Source: DASUPK01 sp963819715
GTDB taxonomy: Bacteria; Actinomycetota; Thermoleophilia; Solirubrobacterales; 70-9
Assembly (NCBI GenBank): GCA_963819715.1
Contig: CAWFXE010000006.1
Location: forward strand, 682,001 to 746,000
Direction: 5' to 3'
DNA: 64,000 nt
Position numbers and translations under genes: made by a program
Shown here: one piece after another, positions 15,908-24,826 of the stretch
How positions within the stretch are numbered: the stretch's first letter is position 1
Layout of the letters: every line of letters starts with the position of its first letter
The notes under the pieces: model-generated
The model's database searches: none
Told to the model about the DNA's origin: nothing
What the model saw: the letters and a program-made list of their open reading frames with translations, nothing else

Positions 15908-15921
15908 CGCTGGGCGCAGCG
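15908..15921 (+). other. Short perfect hairpin in the DUF6159/guaB3 divergent gap
   Basis: CGCTG-GGCG-CAGCG forms a 5-bp perfect stem upstream of the probable guaB3 promoter. It is more likely an operator-like palindrome than part of the transcribed leader. Confidence 0.3.
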
Positions 15922-15946
15922 CCACTGGACGAGGGTTTACCGCTGT

Positions 15947-16026
15947 TATCCTCAGTCGGGCGTTGGTGTGTGACCTCCGAAACGCCGCTATCACCGCATT
16001 TCCGGCCCCGCGACGCGGGGTTTTTT
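15947..16026 (+). promoter_or_regulatory. Structured attenuator-type leader of guaB3
   Basis: A TATCCT -10-like box (15947-15952) would start transcription near 15958. The RNA then begins with a stem pairing GGCGTT (15959-15964) with AACGCC (15981-15986), capped by a G/C-containing internal helix. An intrinsic terminator follows at 16006-16026, and a second small hairpin (TTCGT/ACGAA) sits just before the AGGA ribosome-binding site. No plus-strand gene lies upstream, so a terminator here makes sense only as attenuation or as the end of a small RNA. It matches none of the purine riboswitch consensus sequences I know. Confidence 0.5.
16006..16026 (+). terminator. Intrinsic terminator in the guaB3 leader
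   Basis: The stem CCCCGC - loop GAC - GCGGGG is followed directly by six T residues (16021-16026). It ends 28 nt before the guaB3 ATG, so it is positioned for premature termination. Confidence 0.75.
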
Positions 16027-16054
16027 CGTCCGCGAACGAACTTAGGATCAGACA

Positions 16055-17252
16055 ATGGAAGTAGAGATCGGCCGCGGCAAGAAGGGCCGCAGGGCATACG
16101 GCTTCGATGACATCGCGATCGTCCCCTCACGGAGGACGCGCGACCCCGACGACATCGACATCACCTGGACCCTCGGTCCGTACCGCTTCGAGCTGCCGCT
16201 GCTCGCCTCGGCGATGGACGGCGTCGTCAGCCCGAAGACCGCCGGGCTGATCGGTCAGCACGGTGGGCTCGGCGTCCTCAACCTGGAGGGCATCTGGTCC
16301 CGCTACGAGAACGCGGACGAGAAGCTCGACGAGATCGCGGCGGCCCCCAAGCCGGTCGCCACCAAGATCATGCAGGAGATCTACGCGGAGCCGGTCAAGG
16401 CCGAGCTGATCGCGAAGCGGATCGAGGAGATCAAGGCCGCCGGCGCAGTGGCCGCCGGCTCGCTTACCCCGCAGAAGGTCGGGGCGTACCACGAGGTCGC
16501 GCTCGAGGCCGGCCTCGACATCCTCGTCATCCAGGGAACGGTTATCTCGGCCGAGCACGTGTCGACCCAGACGGAGCCTCTCAACCTGAAGGAGTTCATC
16601 GCAGCGCTCGACGTGCCCTGCGTCGTCGGCGGCTGTGCCTCCTACAACACCGGACTCCACCTGATGCGGACCGGCGCCGTCGGCGTCCTGGTCGGCGTCG
16701 GGCCCGGCGCCGCCTGCACCACCCGCGGCGTGCTCGGGATCGGCGTGCCGCAGGCGACCGCGATCGCCGACGTGGCCGCCGCCCGCGGGCAGCACATGAT
16801 GGAGACGGGCAACTACTGCAACGTGATCGCCGACGGCGGCATGCGGACCGGTGGCGACGTCTCCAAGGCGATCGCCATGGGCGCCGACGCCGTGATGGTC
16901 GGCTCGCCGCTGGCGCGCGCCAAGGAGGCTCCCGGCCGCGGCTTCCACTGGGGCATGGCGACCTTCCATCCCTCGCTGCCGCGCGGTGCTCGCGTCTCCA
17001 CACACCAGGACGGCACGCTCGAAGAGATCCTCCTCGGCCCCGCACGGGAGAACGACGGCACCTTCAACCTGATGGGCGCGCTGCGGACCTCGATGGCGAC
17101 CACCGGCTACGCCGATATCCCCGAGTTCCACCGCGCCGAGGTGATGGTCGCGCCGGCTCTGATGTCCGAGGGCAAGCAGCTGCAGCGCGAGCAGTCGGTC
17201 GGGATGGGCTCCAACGGGCGCGCCACGGTCGCCGCGGCGGTCGCCGTCTCGG

Positions 17253-17260
<8 letters not shown>
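16055..17260 (+). CDS. guaB3: GuaB3-type IMP dehydrogenase-related protein
   Basis: 401 residues, without the CBS pair of ordinary IMPDH. It begins EIGRGKKGRRAYGFDDIAIVPSRRTRDP, typical of the actinobacterial/cyanobacterial GuaB3 branch. The catalytic loop GPGAACTTRGVLGIGVPQ includes the IMP-binding Cys, and IADGGMRTGGDVSKAIAMGADAVMVGSPLARAKEAPG provides the phosphate site. Enzymes of this branch have been described as IMP dehydrogenase-like or GMP reductase-like, so IMP to XMP is probable but not proven here. It overlaps guaA by 8 bp, which supports a role in GMP synthesis, and is preceded by an attenuator-like leader. No second guaB lies in the window. Confidence 0.9.
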
Positions 17261-18914
<1,654 letters not shown>

Positions 18915-19166
18915 CTACCCGGCCGCCGCGAACGCCGAGTCGCGGTCCCTGATCACTTCGAGGCGAATCACCTTCCCGTTGCGGAACGTCCAGACCTGGA
19001 AGTAGCGGAACTCCGAGGGCGCACCTCTGCCCTTGCCGACGCTGCGTTGCACGGGGCTTTGAACGAGCACGGCCTCCGGGTCGTACCGCTCAACCCCGGC
19101 CCGGAAGTTGCCGCTCTCCCACTCGGCGTAGACGCCCCGAACGAACTCGACGTTCTCGTGCGACAT
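18915..19166 (-). CDS. Internally shortened SnoaL-like protein
   Basis: 83 residues from the ATG at 19166. The start MSHENVEFVRGVYAEWESGNFRAG and the end SEFRYFQVWTFRNGKVIRLEVIRDR match the two ends of the ~130-residue SnoaL/NTF2-like family common in this lineage, but about 45-50 central residues are missing at the VLVQSP/VQRSVGKG join. The frame is preserved. The central strands and helix that make the substrate pocket would be absent, so it is probably a decaying gene or a non-catalytic remnant. It starts at the base after guaA ends, on the opposite strand. Confidence 0.65.
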   Translation of the reverse strand: MSHENVEFVRGVYAEWESGNFRAGVERYDPEAVLVQSPVQRSVGKGRGAPSEFRYFQVWTFRNGKVIRLEVIRDRDSAFAAAG

Positions 19167-19186
19167 CGTGGCCGCAGTATCTCGTC

Positions 19187-19780
19187 TTACTGGGCGCTTT
19201 CGTAGAACAGCCGCTTGCTCGCCGAGTACTGCCCCGCCGGCGGCTCCGGCTCCGTCTGGAGCGGGCCGCCCGAGAACTTGTCCCAGGCCCGCAGGTGGGG
19301 GAGGGGGTCCGTGCGGCTGCCTCCGGCGAACCAGCGGCCCTTCCACATCTCGAAATGCAGGTGGCAGACGCCGCTGTCGGAGCCGGTCTGGCCGACCGAG
19401 CCGATTCGCTGGCCGACCTTCACCCGTTTGCGGTATCCCACGCGCGAGCGGCCCTTCATGTGGCCGTAGACGAAGTCGAAGCGGGTGCCCCGCCCGTGGA
19501 TGACGACGTAGTTGCCGTATCCGTCCGAGTAGCCGGCGGACTTCACGACCCCGTCGTGCGCTGCGACGATCGGAGTCCCGCAGCCGGCGATGATGTCCTG
19601 GCCGGTGTGGATCGAGCCGGCGGCTCGCTTCACGCCGAAGCCGGTGACGGCGGGGTTGCCGTAGTTGTGGGCGCCCCGCAGGGGGTAGCGGTAGCGCTGG
19701 GTGGCCGAGGCGGGAGCGGCGGCTACGGCCGCGAGCACGGCGATGGCGAGCAGCGCGGGGACGAAGTGGCGAGAGCGCAT
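19187..19780 (-). CDS. Secreted M23 family (LytM-type) peptidase, second of tandem pair
   Basis: 197 residues from the ATG at 19780. The signal peptide HFVPALLAIAVLAAVAAAPASA precedes an M23 domain. Zinc ligands are recognisable: His and Asp in SIHTGQDIIAGCGTPIVA and the last HLHFE motif (VCHLHFEMWKGRWF). M23 enzymes cut peptidoglycan cross-bridges, or are non-catalytic activators. It is a paralogue of the gene 52 bp upstream on the same strand and probably shares its riboswitch-controlled transcript. It has no LysM or SH3 cell-wall-binding domain. Confidence 0.88.
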   Translation of the reverse strand: MRSRHFVPALLAIAVLAAVAAAPASATQRYRYPLRGAHNYGNPAVTGFGVKRAAGSIHTGQDIIAGCGTPIVAAHDGVVKSAGYSDGYGNYVVIHGRGTRFDFVYGHMKGRSRVGYRKRVKVGQRIGSVGQTGSDSGVCHLHFEMWKGRWFAGGSRTDPLPHLRAWDKFSGGPLQTEPEPPAGQYSASKRLFYESAQ

Positions 19781-19832
19781 GCCTACCTCAGAACACAGCA
19801 AGGCGCCGGTTGTAGCACCCGGGGGAAGAGCG

Positions 19833-20441
19833 CTACTTCGAGGCGTAGCCCTGGTATGTCTGCAGGTACGGCATGGGGTCCACCGGATGGCCGCCCCGAT
19901 ACCACTTGCCGAGCCAGAGCTCGAAGTGGAGGTGGCAGGCGGTGGCGTCGCCCGTCTGCCCGACGATGCCGATCTGCTGGCCGGGCTGGATGACGGTGCC
20001 CTTGGTGACCGACGCGCGCGCCGCGAGGTGCGCGTACATGTAGTCCTGGTGGAGCTTCTTGTTGCGGATCACGACGTAGTTGCCGGCGAGGCTCTGGAAG
20101 CTCACGAACTTCACCTTTGCTCGGCTGACCGCGACGAGGGGCGTGCCGCAGGCGGCCATGATGTCCTGGCCCTGATGGGTGTGGCCCTTGCGGGCCGCGC
20201 CGATGCCCTGGCCGAAGGTGTGCGGACCGGAGACGGGGAAGACCATCGTGCCCGCGGGGGCAGTGATCGTCGTCGGGTCGGTCGGCGTGGTGGTGCTGCC
20301 CGGGGCTCCGACGCCGCCGCTCTGCGCGAAGGCCAGCTGTGCGCCGAGTACGACCATCGCCGTCATCGTGGCAGCGGCGAGCAGCGCCACCACCCTGTGG
20401 GGCTTGCGTCCAACGGGCTTGTCGTTCGACACGCTTCGCAC
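19833..20441 (-). CDS. Secreted M23 family (LytM-type) peptidase under c-di-AMP riboswitch
   Basis: 202 residues from the GTG at 20441; a second in-frame GTG lies nine bases further on. The signal peptide VVALLAAATMTAMVVLGAQLAFA is followed by a Thr/Pro linker and an M23 domain: HTHQGQDIMAACGTPLVAV (His/Asp zinc ligands), YMYAHL and CHLHFELWLGKWY. The leader carries what appears to be a c-di-AMP riboswitch, a class known to control cell-wall hydrolases in actinobacteria, so expression is expected to respond to osmotic and cell-wall state. Confidence 0.9.
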   Translation of the reverse strand: MRSVSNDKPVGRKPHRVVALLAAATMTAMVVLGAQLAFAQSGGVGAPGSTTTPTDPTTITAPAGTMVFPVSGPHTFGQGIGAARKGHTHQGQDIMAACGTPLVAVSRAKVKFVSFQSLAGNYVVIRNKKLHQDYMYAHLAARASVTKGTVIQPGQQIGIVGQTGDATACHLHFELWLGKWYRGGHPVDPMPYLQTYQGYASK

Positions 20442-20447
20442 TCTCTC

Positions 20448-20582
20448 TGCGGCCTACGGAGTTAGCTGGCGGGCTCGCGCCGAGAGCGGCGCTACGAACC
20501 AGTTGGTTGCGATTCGCCCCTGGGGTGTGAACCCCTTTGGGTCCTCCGTTCCCCTCGAGCTTGTCGAGAGGATTTGGCCTTG
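20448..20582 (-). promoter_or_regulatory. Cyclic di-AMP riboswitch (ydaO-yuaA type)
   Basis: Read on the minus strand, the leader contains GGAACGGAGGACCCA, then GGGGCGAATCG, and ends with GAGCCCGCCAGCTAACTCCG followed by TAGGC. These match in order the conserved cores of the ydaO/yuaA c-di-AMP riboswitch as I know it. The aptamer ends only a few bases before the GTG of the M23 peptidase gene, so control is probably at ribosome access (AGAGAGAG) rather than through a separate terminator. Boundaries are approximate. Confidence 0.82.
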
Positions 20583-20600
20583 CTGGCGCGACACGATAAC

Positions 20601-20632
20601 AAGAGGACCGGGGGGTTGGCCCCGGTCCTCTT
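20601..20632 (-). terminator. Strong hairpin ending the osmoprotectant operon
   Basis: AAGAGGACCGGGG (20601-20613) pairs perfectly with CCCCGGTCCTCTT (20620-20632), giving a 13-bp stem with a 6-nt loop. It lies 24 bp beyond the stop of the substrate-binding protein gene on the minus strand and before the riboswitch. The T-tract is weak (TTGTTAT), so a factor-assisted or processing role is also possible. Confidence 0.65.
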
Positions 20633-20656
20633 GCAACTGCGGTTACAAACTCCGAA

Positions 20657-21637
20657 CTACTGGATGTAGCCGTCCTCCTTCAGATACTGCGTGGCCACGG
20701 CGGCCGGATCCTGCTTGTCGATGTCCACGCGAGCGTTCAGCTCCTGCATCACCGGGAGCGTCAGGCCCTTCTGGACCTTCTCGATCGTCGCCTGGTAGTC
20801 AGGCCCGGCCTTGTCGACCGTGGACTGGTCGGTCACCCAGATCACGTTCCCCGAGGGGAAGATTCCCTTGTCGTCCTGGAGCAGGACGTACTTGTCCGGG
20901 TTGGCCGACAGCTGCGCGTCGGAGGTGAAGACGATCGACGCGTCGGCCTGGCCCTTGTCGAGCACCGTGTAGCGGAGACCGATGTCGACGGGGTTGAACG
21001 ACTTGAACTGGAGGCCGTAGGTGTCCTGGAGGCCGACCAGGCAGTCGGTCCGCTCACGACACTCCGGCGAGCCGTACAGGGTCAGGTCCTGCGACTTGCC
21101 CTGGAGGTCGGAGATCTTCGTCACCCCGAGCTCGTCCGCCTTCGACTTCAGCATCCCGAACGCGTTGGAGTCCGCGAACGGCGTTGGGGCGAAGGCGGTC
21201 TCTCCCTTCGGCTCGAGCTGGGCCTTGGCCTGCTCATAGGCCTGCTGGGCGTCGGCCGGAACGGTCTTGGCGCCGAAGATCGACTCGAGCAGCGTGGAGG
21301 TGTACTCCGGGTATCCGCTGATCTCGCCGTCCTGGAGGGCCTTGTACGCGATCGTCTCCGAGCCCAGGTTGAGGTTGGTCTTCACGTCGTAGCCCGCAGC
21401 CGTGAGGGCCTGCGCGTAGATGTTCCCGAGGATGTACTCCTCGGTGAAGTTCTTGGAACCCACCGTGAGCTGGATGCCCTTGTTGGCCGGGTTCTCCTTG
21501 ATCAGGTTGGCGGAGTTGCCGCCGCTGGTCCCGGTGTCGTTGTTGTCGCTGCCGCCCCCACAAGCGGCAATTCCGAGAGCAACCACAAGCGCCGCAATGA
21601 GCGCGAAGGCCGCCCGTACTCTCGAATGGCTCCTCAT
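20657..21637 (-). CDS. Osmoprotectant (glycine betaine/choline-type) ABC transporter substrate-binding lipoprotein
   Basis: 326 residues. A lipoprotein signal peptide ends in GIAACGGG. The mature part contains LTVGSKNFTEEYILGNIYAQALTAAGYDV, typical of the OpuCC/OsmF/ProX periplasmic binding type, then EISGYPEYTSTLLESIFG and the C-terminal QELNARVDIDKQDPAAVATQYLKEDGYI. It delivers quaternary amines to the permeases encoded upstream on the same strand. A GAGGAGGGTC ribosome-binding site precedes the ATG. Last gene of the operon; a hairpin follows. Confidence 0.93.
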   Translation of the reverse strand: MRSHSRVRAAFALIAALVVALGIAACGGGSDNNDTGTSGGNSANLIKENPANKGIQLTVGSKNFTEEYILGNIYAQALTAAGYDVKTNLNLGSETIAYKALQDGEISGYPEYTSTLLESIFGAKTVPADAQQAYEQAKAQLEPKGETAFAPTPFADSNAFGMLKSKADELGVTKISDLQGKSQDLTLYGSPECRERTDCLVGLQDTYGLQFKSFNPVDIGLRYTVLDKGQADASIVFTSDAQLSANPDKYVLLQDDKGIFPSGNVIWVTDQSTVDKAGPDYQATIEKVQKGLTLPVMQELNARVDIDKQDPAAVATQYLKEDGYIQ

Positions 21638-21693
21638 CTCGTGACCCTCCTCTTGCGGGGCCGACTGCGCCCCCTGGAATGGACGCGTTGATC

Positions 21694-22425
21694 CTATGCG
21701 GCTGCACTCGCCCGCGCGAGCTTCAGCCCCCGCGGCGTGAGGGCCCGCTGGATTCCGGCGAGGCCGAGCTCGAGCATCACCGTGAGCAGCGCGATCAGGA
21801 TCGCTCCCGCGATTACGCCCTGGTCGCCGTAGACGTTCCGGCCGAGGATGTAGTCGCCCAGCGTGCTGACGCCGGCGAGCGACGCCAGCGCCACCGTGGC
21901 GATGATGTTCACGGCGCTGGTTCGCACGCCCGCCATGATCGTCGGCACGGCCAGCGGCAGCTCGACCCGAAGGATGATCTGGAGATCGTTCATCCCGACC
22001 CCGCGTGCGGCCTCGACTGCGTCGCGATCCACCTGGCTGATCCCCACATATGTATTGGTGAGGATCGGCGGGATGCCGAGGATCGCGAAGGCGAAGGTGA
22101 CGTTGATGAGCCCGACCCCGATGAAGGCCGCCACGAACGCGATCAGGGCGAGTTCGGGGACCGCTCTCCCGGCGTTGCCGAGGGCGATAGCGAAGGTCTC
22201 GCCCTTGCCGAGGTGGCCGAGGACGATGCCGGCCGGCAGCGCGACCGCGAGCGCGGCGGCCAGGGCGAGGAAGGTCACCTTGAGGTGCAGCCCGATCAGG
22301 TGGACGGCCTGATCCGGGCCGCCCACCATGACCTTGCCGGTGCGGGCCTCCTGCTGATGGAGGATGAAGTTGAAGGCGTCGCCGAACGCGCCCAGGGCGC
22401 CGAGATGCAGGACGCTGTGGCTCAC
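21694..22425 (-). CDS. Osmoprotectant ABC transporter permease (second)
   Basis: 243 residues from the GTG at 22425, chosen because GTGA overlaps the stop of the upstream permease by 4 bp. It has five to six membrane segments; the binding-protein-dependent transport motif is VEAARGVGMNDLQIILRVELPLAVPTIMAGVRTSAVNIIATVALASL (EAA loop). The start VSHSVLHLGALGAFGDAFNFILHQ places a helix in the membrane early. It pairs with the next permease as in the OpuCB/OpuCD heterodimer. Confidence 0.92.
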   Translation of the reverse strand: MSHSVLHLGALGAFGDAFNFILHQQEARTGKVMVGGPDQAVHLIGLHLKVTFLALAAALAVALPAGIVLGHLGKGETFAIALGNAGRAVPELALIAFVAAFIGVGLINVTFAFAILGIPPILTNTYVGISQVDRDAVEAARGVGMNDLQIILRVELPLAVPTIMAGVRTSAVNIIATVALASLAGVSTLGDYILGRNVYGDQGVIAGAILIALLTVMLELGLAGIQRALTPRGLKLARASAAA

Positions 22426-23147
22426 GTTGCGACCTTCTGGGACGGACGGCGCCACGGAGCGAGCAGGCGCTGAGCGAGTAGGAGGAGGGCGTCGAAGGTG
22501 AGAGCCATCGCGACCATCAGCAGCCCCGTGATCAGGATGTTCGTCTTGAACGTGATCTGCTGGTAGAGGGGGGAGCCCAAGGTGTTGACGTTCGCGAAGA
22601 CCATCAGGCTCGCGATGGCCACCGTGGAGACGGTGGCGATGCGAAGCCCGGCGATGATCTCCGGCAGGGCAAGCGGCAGCTCAACCCGCCACAGCAACTG
22701 GCGATCGGTCATGCCCATGCCCCGGCCCGCGTCCTTGCTCTCGGGGGGCACGTTGGCGAGCCCCGCGACCGTGTTGCGGTAAATGATCTGCAGCGTGTAG
22801 ACGCTGAGGACGATGATCGCCGTGGTCCAGCCGAGGCCCGTGATCGGCAACAGCAGGAAGATGAAGGCGAGCGAGGGGATCGTGTAGAGGATCCCGGTCG
22901 TCCCAGTGAACGTCGGGATCAGCCACCCCCGGCCGTGCGAGATCAGCGCCATCGTGAAAGCGATCACGAAGCCAATCACCACCGCCACGATCACGAGCAG
23001 CAGGTGGTTCAGCAGCGGCGTCGTGTAGCGATGGAAGTTGTCGGCCGCCCAGCCGAAGCAGAAGGTGCCGTTCTCCGCCTGACAGGTGCCGCCGTGGTGG
23101 TGGATCACCACCTGGCCCAGCGGCAGGTGAGTCAGCAGGCCGGTCAT
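22422..23147 (-). CDS. Osmoprotectant ABC transporter permease (first)
   Basis: 241 residues from the ATG at 23147, which overlaps the ATPase stop by 4 bp; longer upstream extensions are only reading-frame extensions into the ATPase gene. Segments: an external start rich in His (VVIHHHGGTCQ), then membrane helices starting LLLVIVAVVIGFVIAFTMAL, and the EAA loop ESKDAGRGMGMTDRQLLWRVELPLALPEIIAGLR. Partner of the second permease. Confidence 0.92.
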   Translation of the reverse strand: MTGLLTHLPLGQVVIHHHGGTCQAENGTFCFGWAADNFHRYTTPLLNHLLLVIVAVVIGFVIAFTMALISHGRGWLIPTFTGTTGILYTIPSLAFIFLLLPITGLGWTTAIIVLSVYTLQIIYRNTVAGLANVPPESKDAGRGMGMTDRQLLWRVELPLALPEIIAGLRIATVSTVAIASLMVFANVNTLGSPLYQQITFKTNILITGLLMVAMALTFDALLLLAQRLLAPWRRPSQKVAT

Positions 23148-24340
23148 TCCGCCAGCGGCCGCTCCGTCGCGGCGTGCTCCTCGACCTTCGCCTGCGGCGA
23201 GACCAGGAACTCGGAGATGATCTCCACCGAGAGGACGCCGGCGATCCGGCCCTGCGCGTCCGTGACCGGTGCGTACTGGGTCTCCGTCTGGAGGAGATCG
23301 GCAAGCGCGTCGCGCATGACGTCGTCGGCGTCCAGGAGCGGCTCGGGCCCCGTGTCGGGCTTCTGGGGAACGGTGTCGCGCTGCAGGTCGGAGTCCGAGA
23401 GCCAGCCGAGCGGGCGGCGCTCGGAGTCGACCACCAGCGCGTGCGGGACCTCGGCCCCTTCCAGCTTCTTCCGCACCTCGGCCGTGGGTTGTCCGACGTA
23501 GGCCAGAGGGGCCTCCCACAGGTTGATGTCCCGGACCCTCATCAGGGCGAGGCGCTTGAGGGCGCGGTCCGCGCCGACGAAGTCCTCGACGAAGTCGTCC
23601 GCGGGGTCCATCAGGAGCTCGGCGGGGGTCGCGTACTGGGCGAGATGCCCGCCCTGCTTCAAAATGGCGATCCGGTCGCCCATCTTGATCGCCTCGTCGA
23701 TGTCGTGGGTGACGAAGAGGACGGTCTTGCGGATATCCGCTTGAAGTCGCAGGAACTCGTTCTGGAGGCGCTCGCGGTTGATCGGGTCGATCGCGCCGAA
23801 GGGCTCGTCCATCAGCATCACCGGCGGGTCCGCCGCGAGGGCCCGAGCGACGCCAACCCGCTGCTGCTGGCCGCCGGAGAGCTGGCTCGGGAAGCGGTCG
23901 CCGAGCTCCGGGTCGAGCCCGATCACGTCGAACAGCTCGCGCACTCTGTTCTGCGTCCGTTCCTTGTCCCAGCCGAGCAGGGCCGGGACGGTGGCGATGT
24001 TCTCCGCGATCGTCTTGTGCGGGAACAGGCCGGTCTGCTGGATCACGTAACCCATCTCGCGGCGCAGCTCAGTGGGGTCGCGGTCACGGACCGAGGTGTC
24101 CCCGATCAGGATGTCGCCCTCCGTGATCTCGACGGTTCGATTGGCCATCCGCATCGCGGTGGTCTTGCCGCAGCCCGATGGTCCGACGAGGACGCAGATG
24201 TCGCCGGCCGGGACGTCGAGGTTGAGATGGCTGATCGCGGGCTCGGTCTGACCCGGATACCGCTTGGTCACGTCGCGGTAGGAAACAGACGCGGCTTGGT
24301 GGCCAGCCTCCACTGCGGGCGATCCTACCGGCGCTATCAT
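23144..24340 (-). CDS. opuCA: Osmoprotectant ABC transporter ATP-binding protein with CBS domains (OpuCA/ProV type)
   Basis: 398 residues from the ATG at 24340. ABC ATPase: Walker A GPSGCGKTTAMRM, Q-loop VIQQTGLFPH, signature LSGGQQQRVGVARAL, Walker B VMLMDEPFGAID and H-loop FVTHDIDEAI. The C-terminal ~130 residues hold two CBS repeats (LAYVGQPTAEVRKKLEGAEVPHALVVDSERRPLGWLSDSDL; VMRDALADLLQTETQYAPVTDAQGRIAGVLSVEIIS). In Firmicutes the CBS pair of OpuCA binds c-di-AMP and shuts uptake; a similar control here is inferred and fits the neighbouring c-di-AMP riboswitch. It is the first gene of the operon. Confidence 0.93.
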   Translation of the reverse strand: MIAPVGSPAVEAGHQAASVSYRDVTKRYPGQTEPAISHLNLDVPAGDICVLVGPSGCGKTTAMRMANRTVEITEGDILIGDTSVRDRDPTELRREMGYVIQQTGLFPHKTIAENIATVPALLGWDKERTQNRVRELFDVIGLDPELGDRFPSQLSGGQQQRVGVARALAADPPVMLMDEPFGAIDPINRERLQNEFLRLQADIRKTVLFVTHDIDEAIKMGDRIAILKQGGHLAQYATPAELLMDPADDFVEDFVGADRALKRLALMRVRDINLWEAPLAYVGQPTAEVRKKLEGAEVPHALVVDSERRPLGWLSDSDLQRDTVPQKPDTGPEPLLDADDVMRDALADLLQTETQYAPVTDAQGRIAGVLSVEIISEFLVSPQAKVEEHAATERPLAE

Positions 24341-24373
24341 GCGCCGGCCGCGGATCGGTGCGCGGCTCTTTTT

Positions 24374-24826
24374 ATGGCCACAGCGACTGCGATGAAGACC
24401 TATCAGGCGAATGCCCAGGACCGCGAGCGGGACTGGTTCGTCGTCGATGCCGAGGGCAAGACGCTCGGCCGGCTGGCGACCCAGATCGCGGATGTGCTGC
24501 GCGGAAAGCGCAAGCCGACCTACACCCCGCACGTCGACGTCGGGGACTTCGTCATCGTCCTCAACGCCGAGAAGATCTCCGTGACCGGCAAGAAGCGCGA
24601 GGACAAGCGCTACTGGCGGCACAGCGGGTACCCGGGCGGCATTCGCTCCCGGACTCTCGGCGAACTGCTCGAGCAGCGGCCCGAGGAGGTCATCCGCAAG
24701 GCCGTCAAGGGGATGATTCCCCGCAACCGGCTCGGCCGCCAGCAGCTCCGCAAGCTGAAGGTGTACGCCGGACCCGAGCATCCGCACCAGGCCCAGCAAC
24801 CCAAAGAACTGGACATACAAACTTGA
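24374..24826 (+). CDS. rplM: Ribosomal protein L13
   Basis: 150 residues from the ATG at 24374; an in-frame ATG at 24392 (MKTYQAN) corresponds better to the usual L13 N-terminus, and neither has a clear ribosome-binding site. Core: RDWFVVDAEGKTLGRLATQIADVLRGKRKPTYTPHVDVGDFVIVLNAEK, then KRYWRHSGYPGG and VKGMIPRNRLGRQQLRKLKVYAGPEHPHQAQQP. L13 is an early assembly protein of the 50S subunit. TGATG joins it to rpsI. Confidence 0.96.
   Translation: MATATAMKTYQANAQDRERDWFVVDAEGKTLGRLATQIADVLRGKRKPTYTPHVDVGDFVIVLNAEKISVTGKKREDKRYWRHSGYPGGIRSRTLGELLEQRPEEVIRKAVKGMIPRNRLGRQQLRKLKVYAGPEHPHQAQQPKELDIQT

Noticed and set aside
22425..23519. Longer N-termini for the two osmoprotectant permeases
   Set aside because: The extra residues are Arg/Gly/Pro-rich reading-through of the neighbouring gene; 4-bp ATGA/GTGA overlaps mark the true starts.
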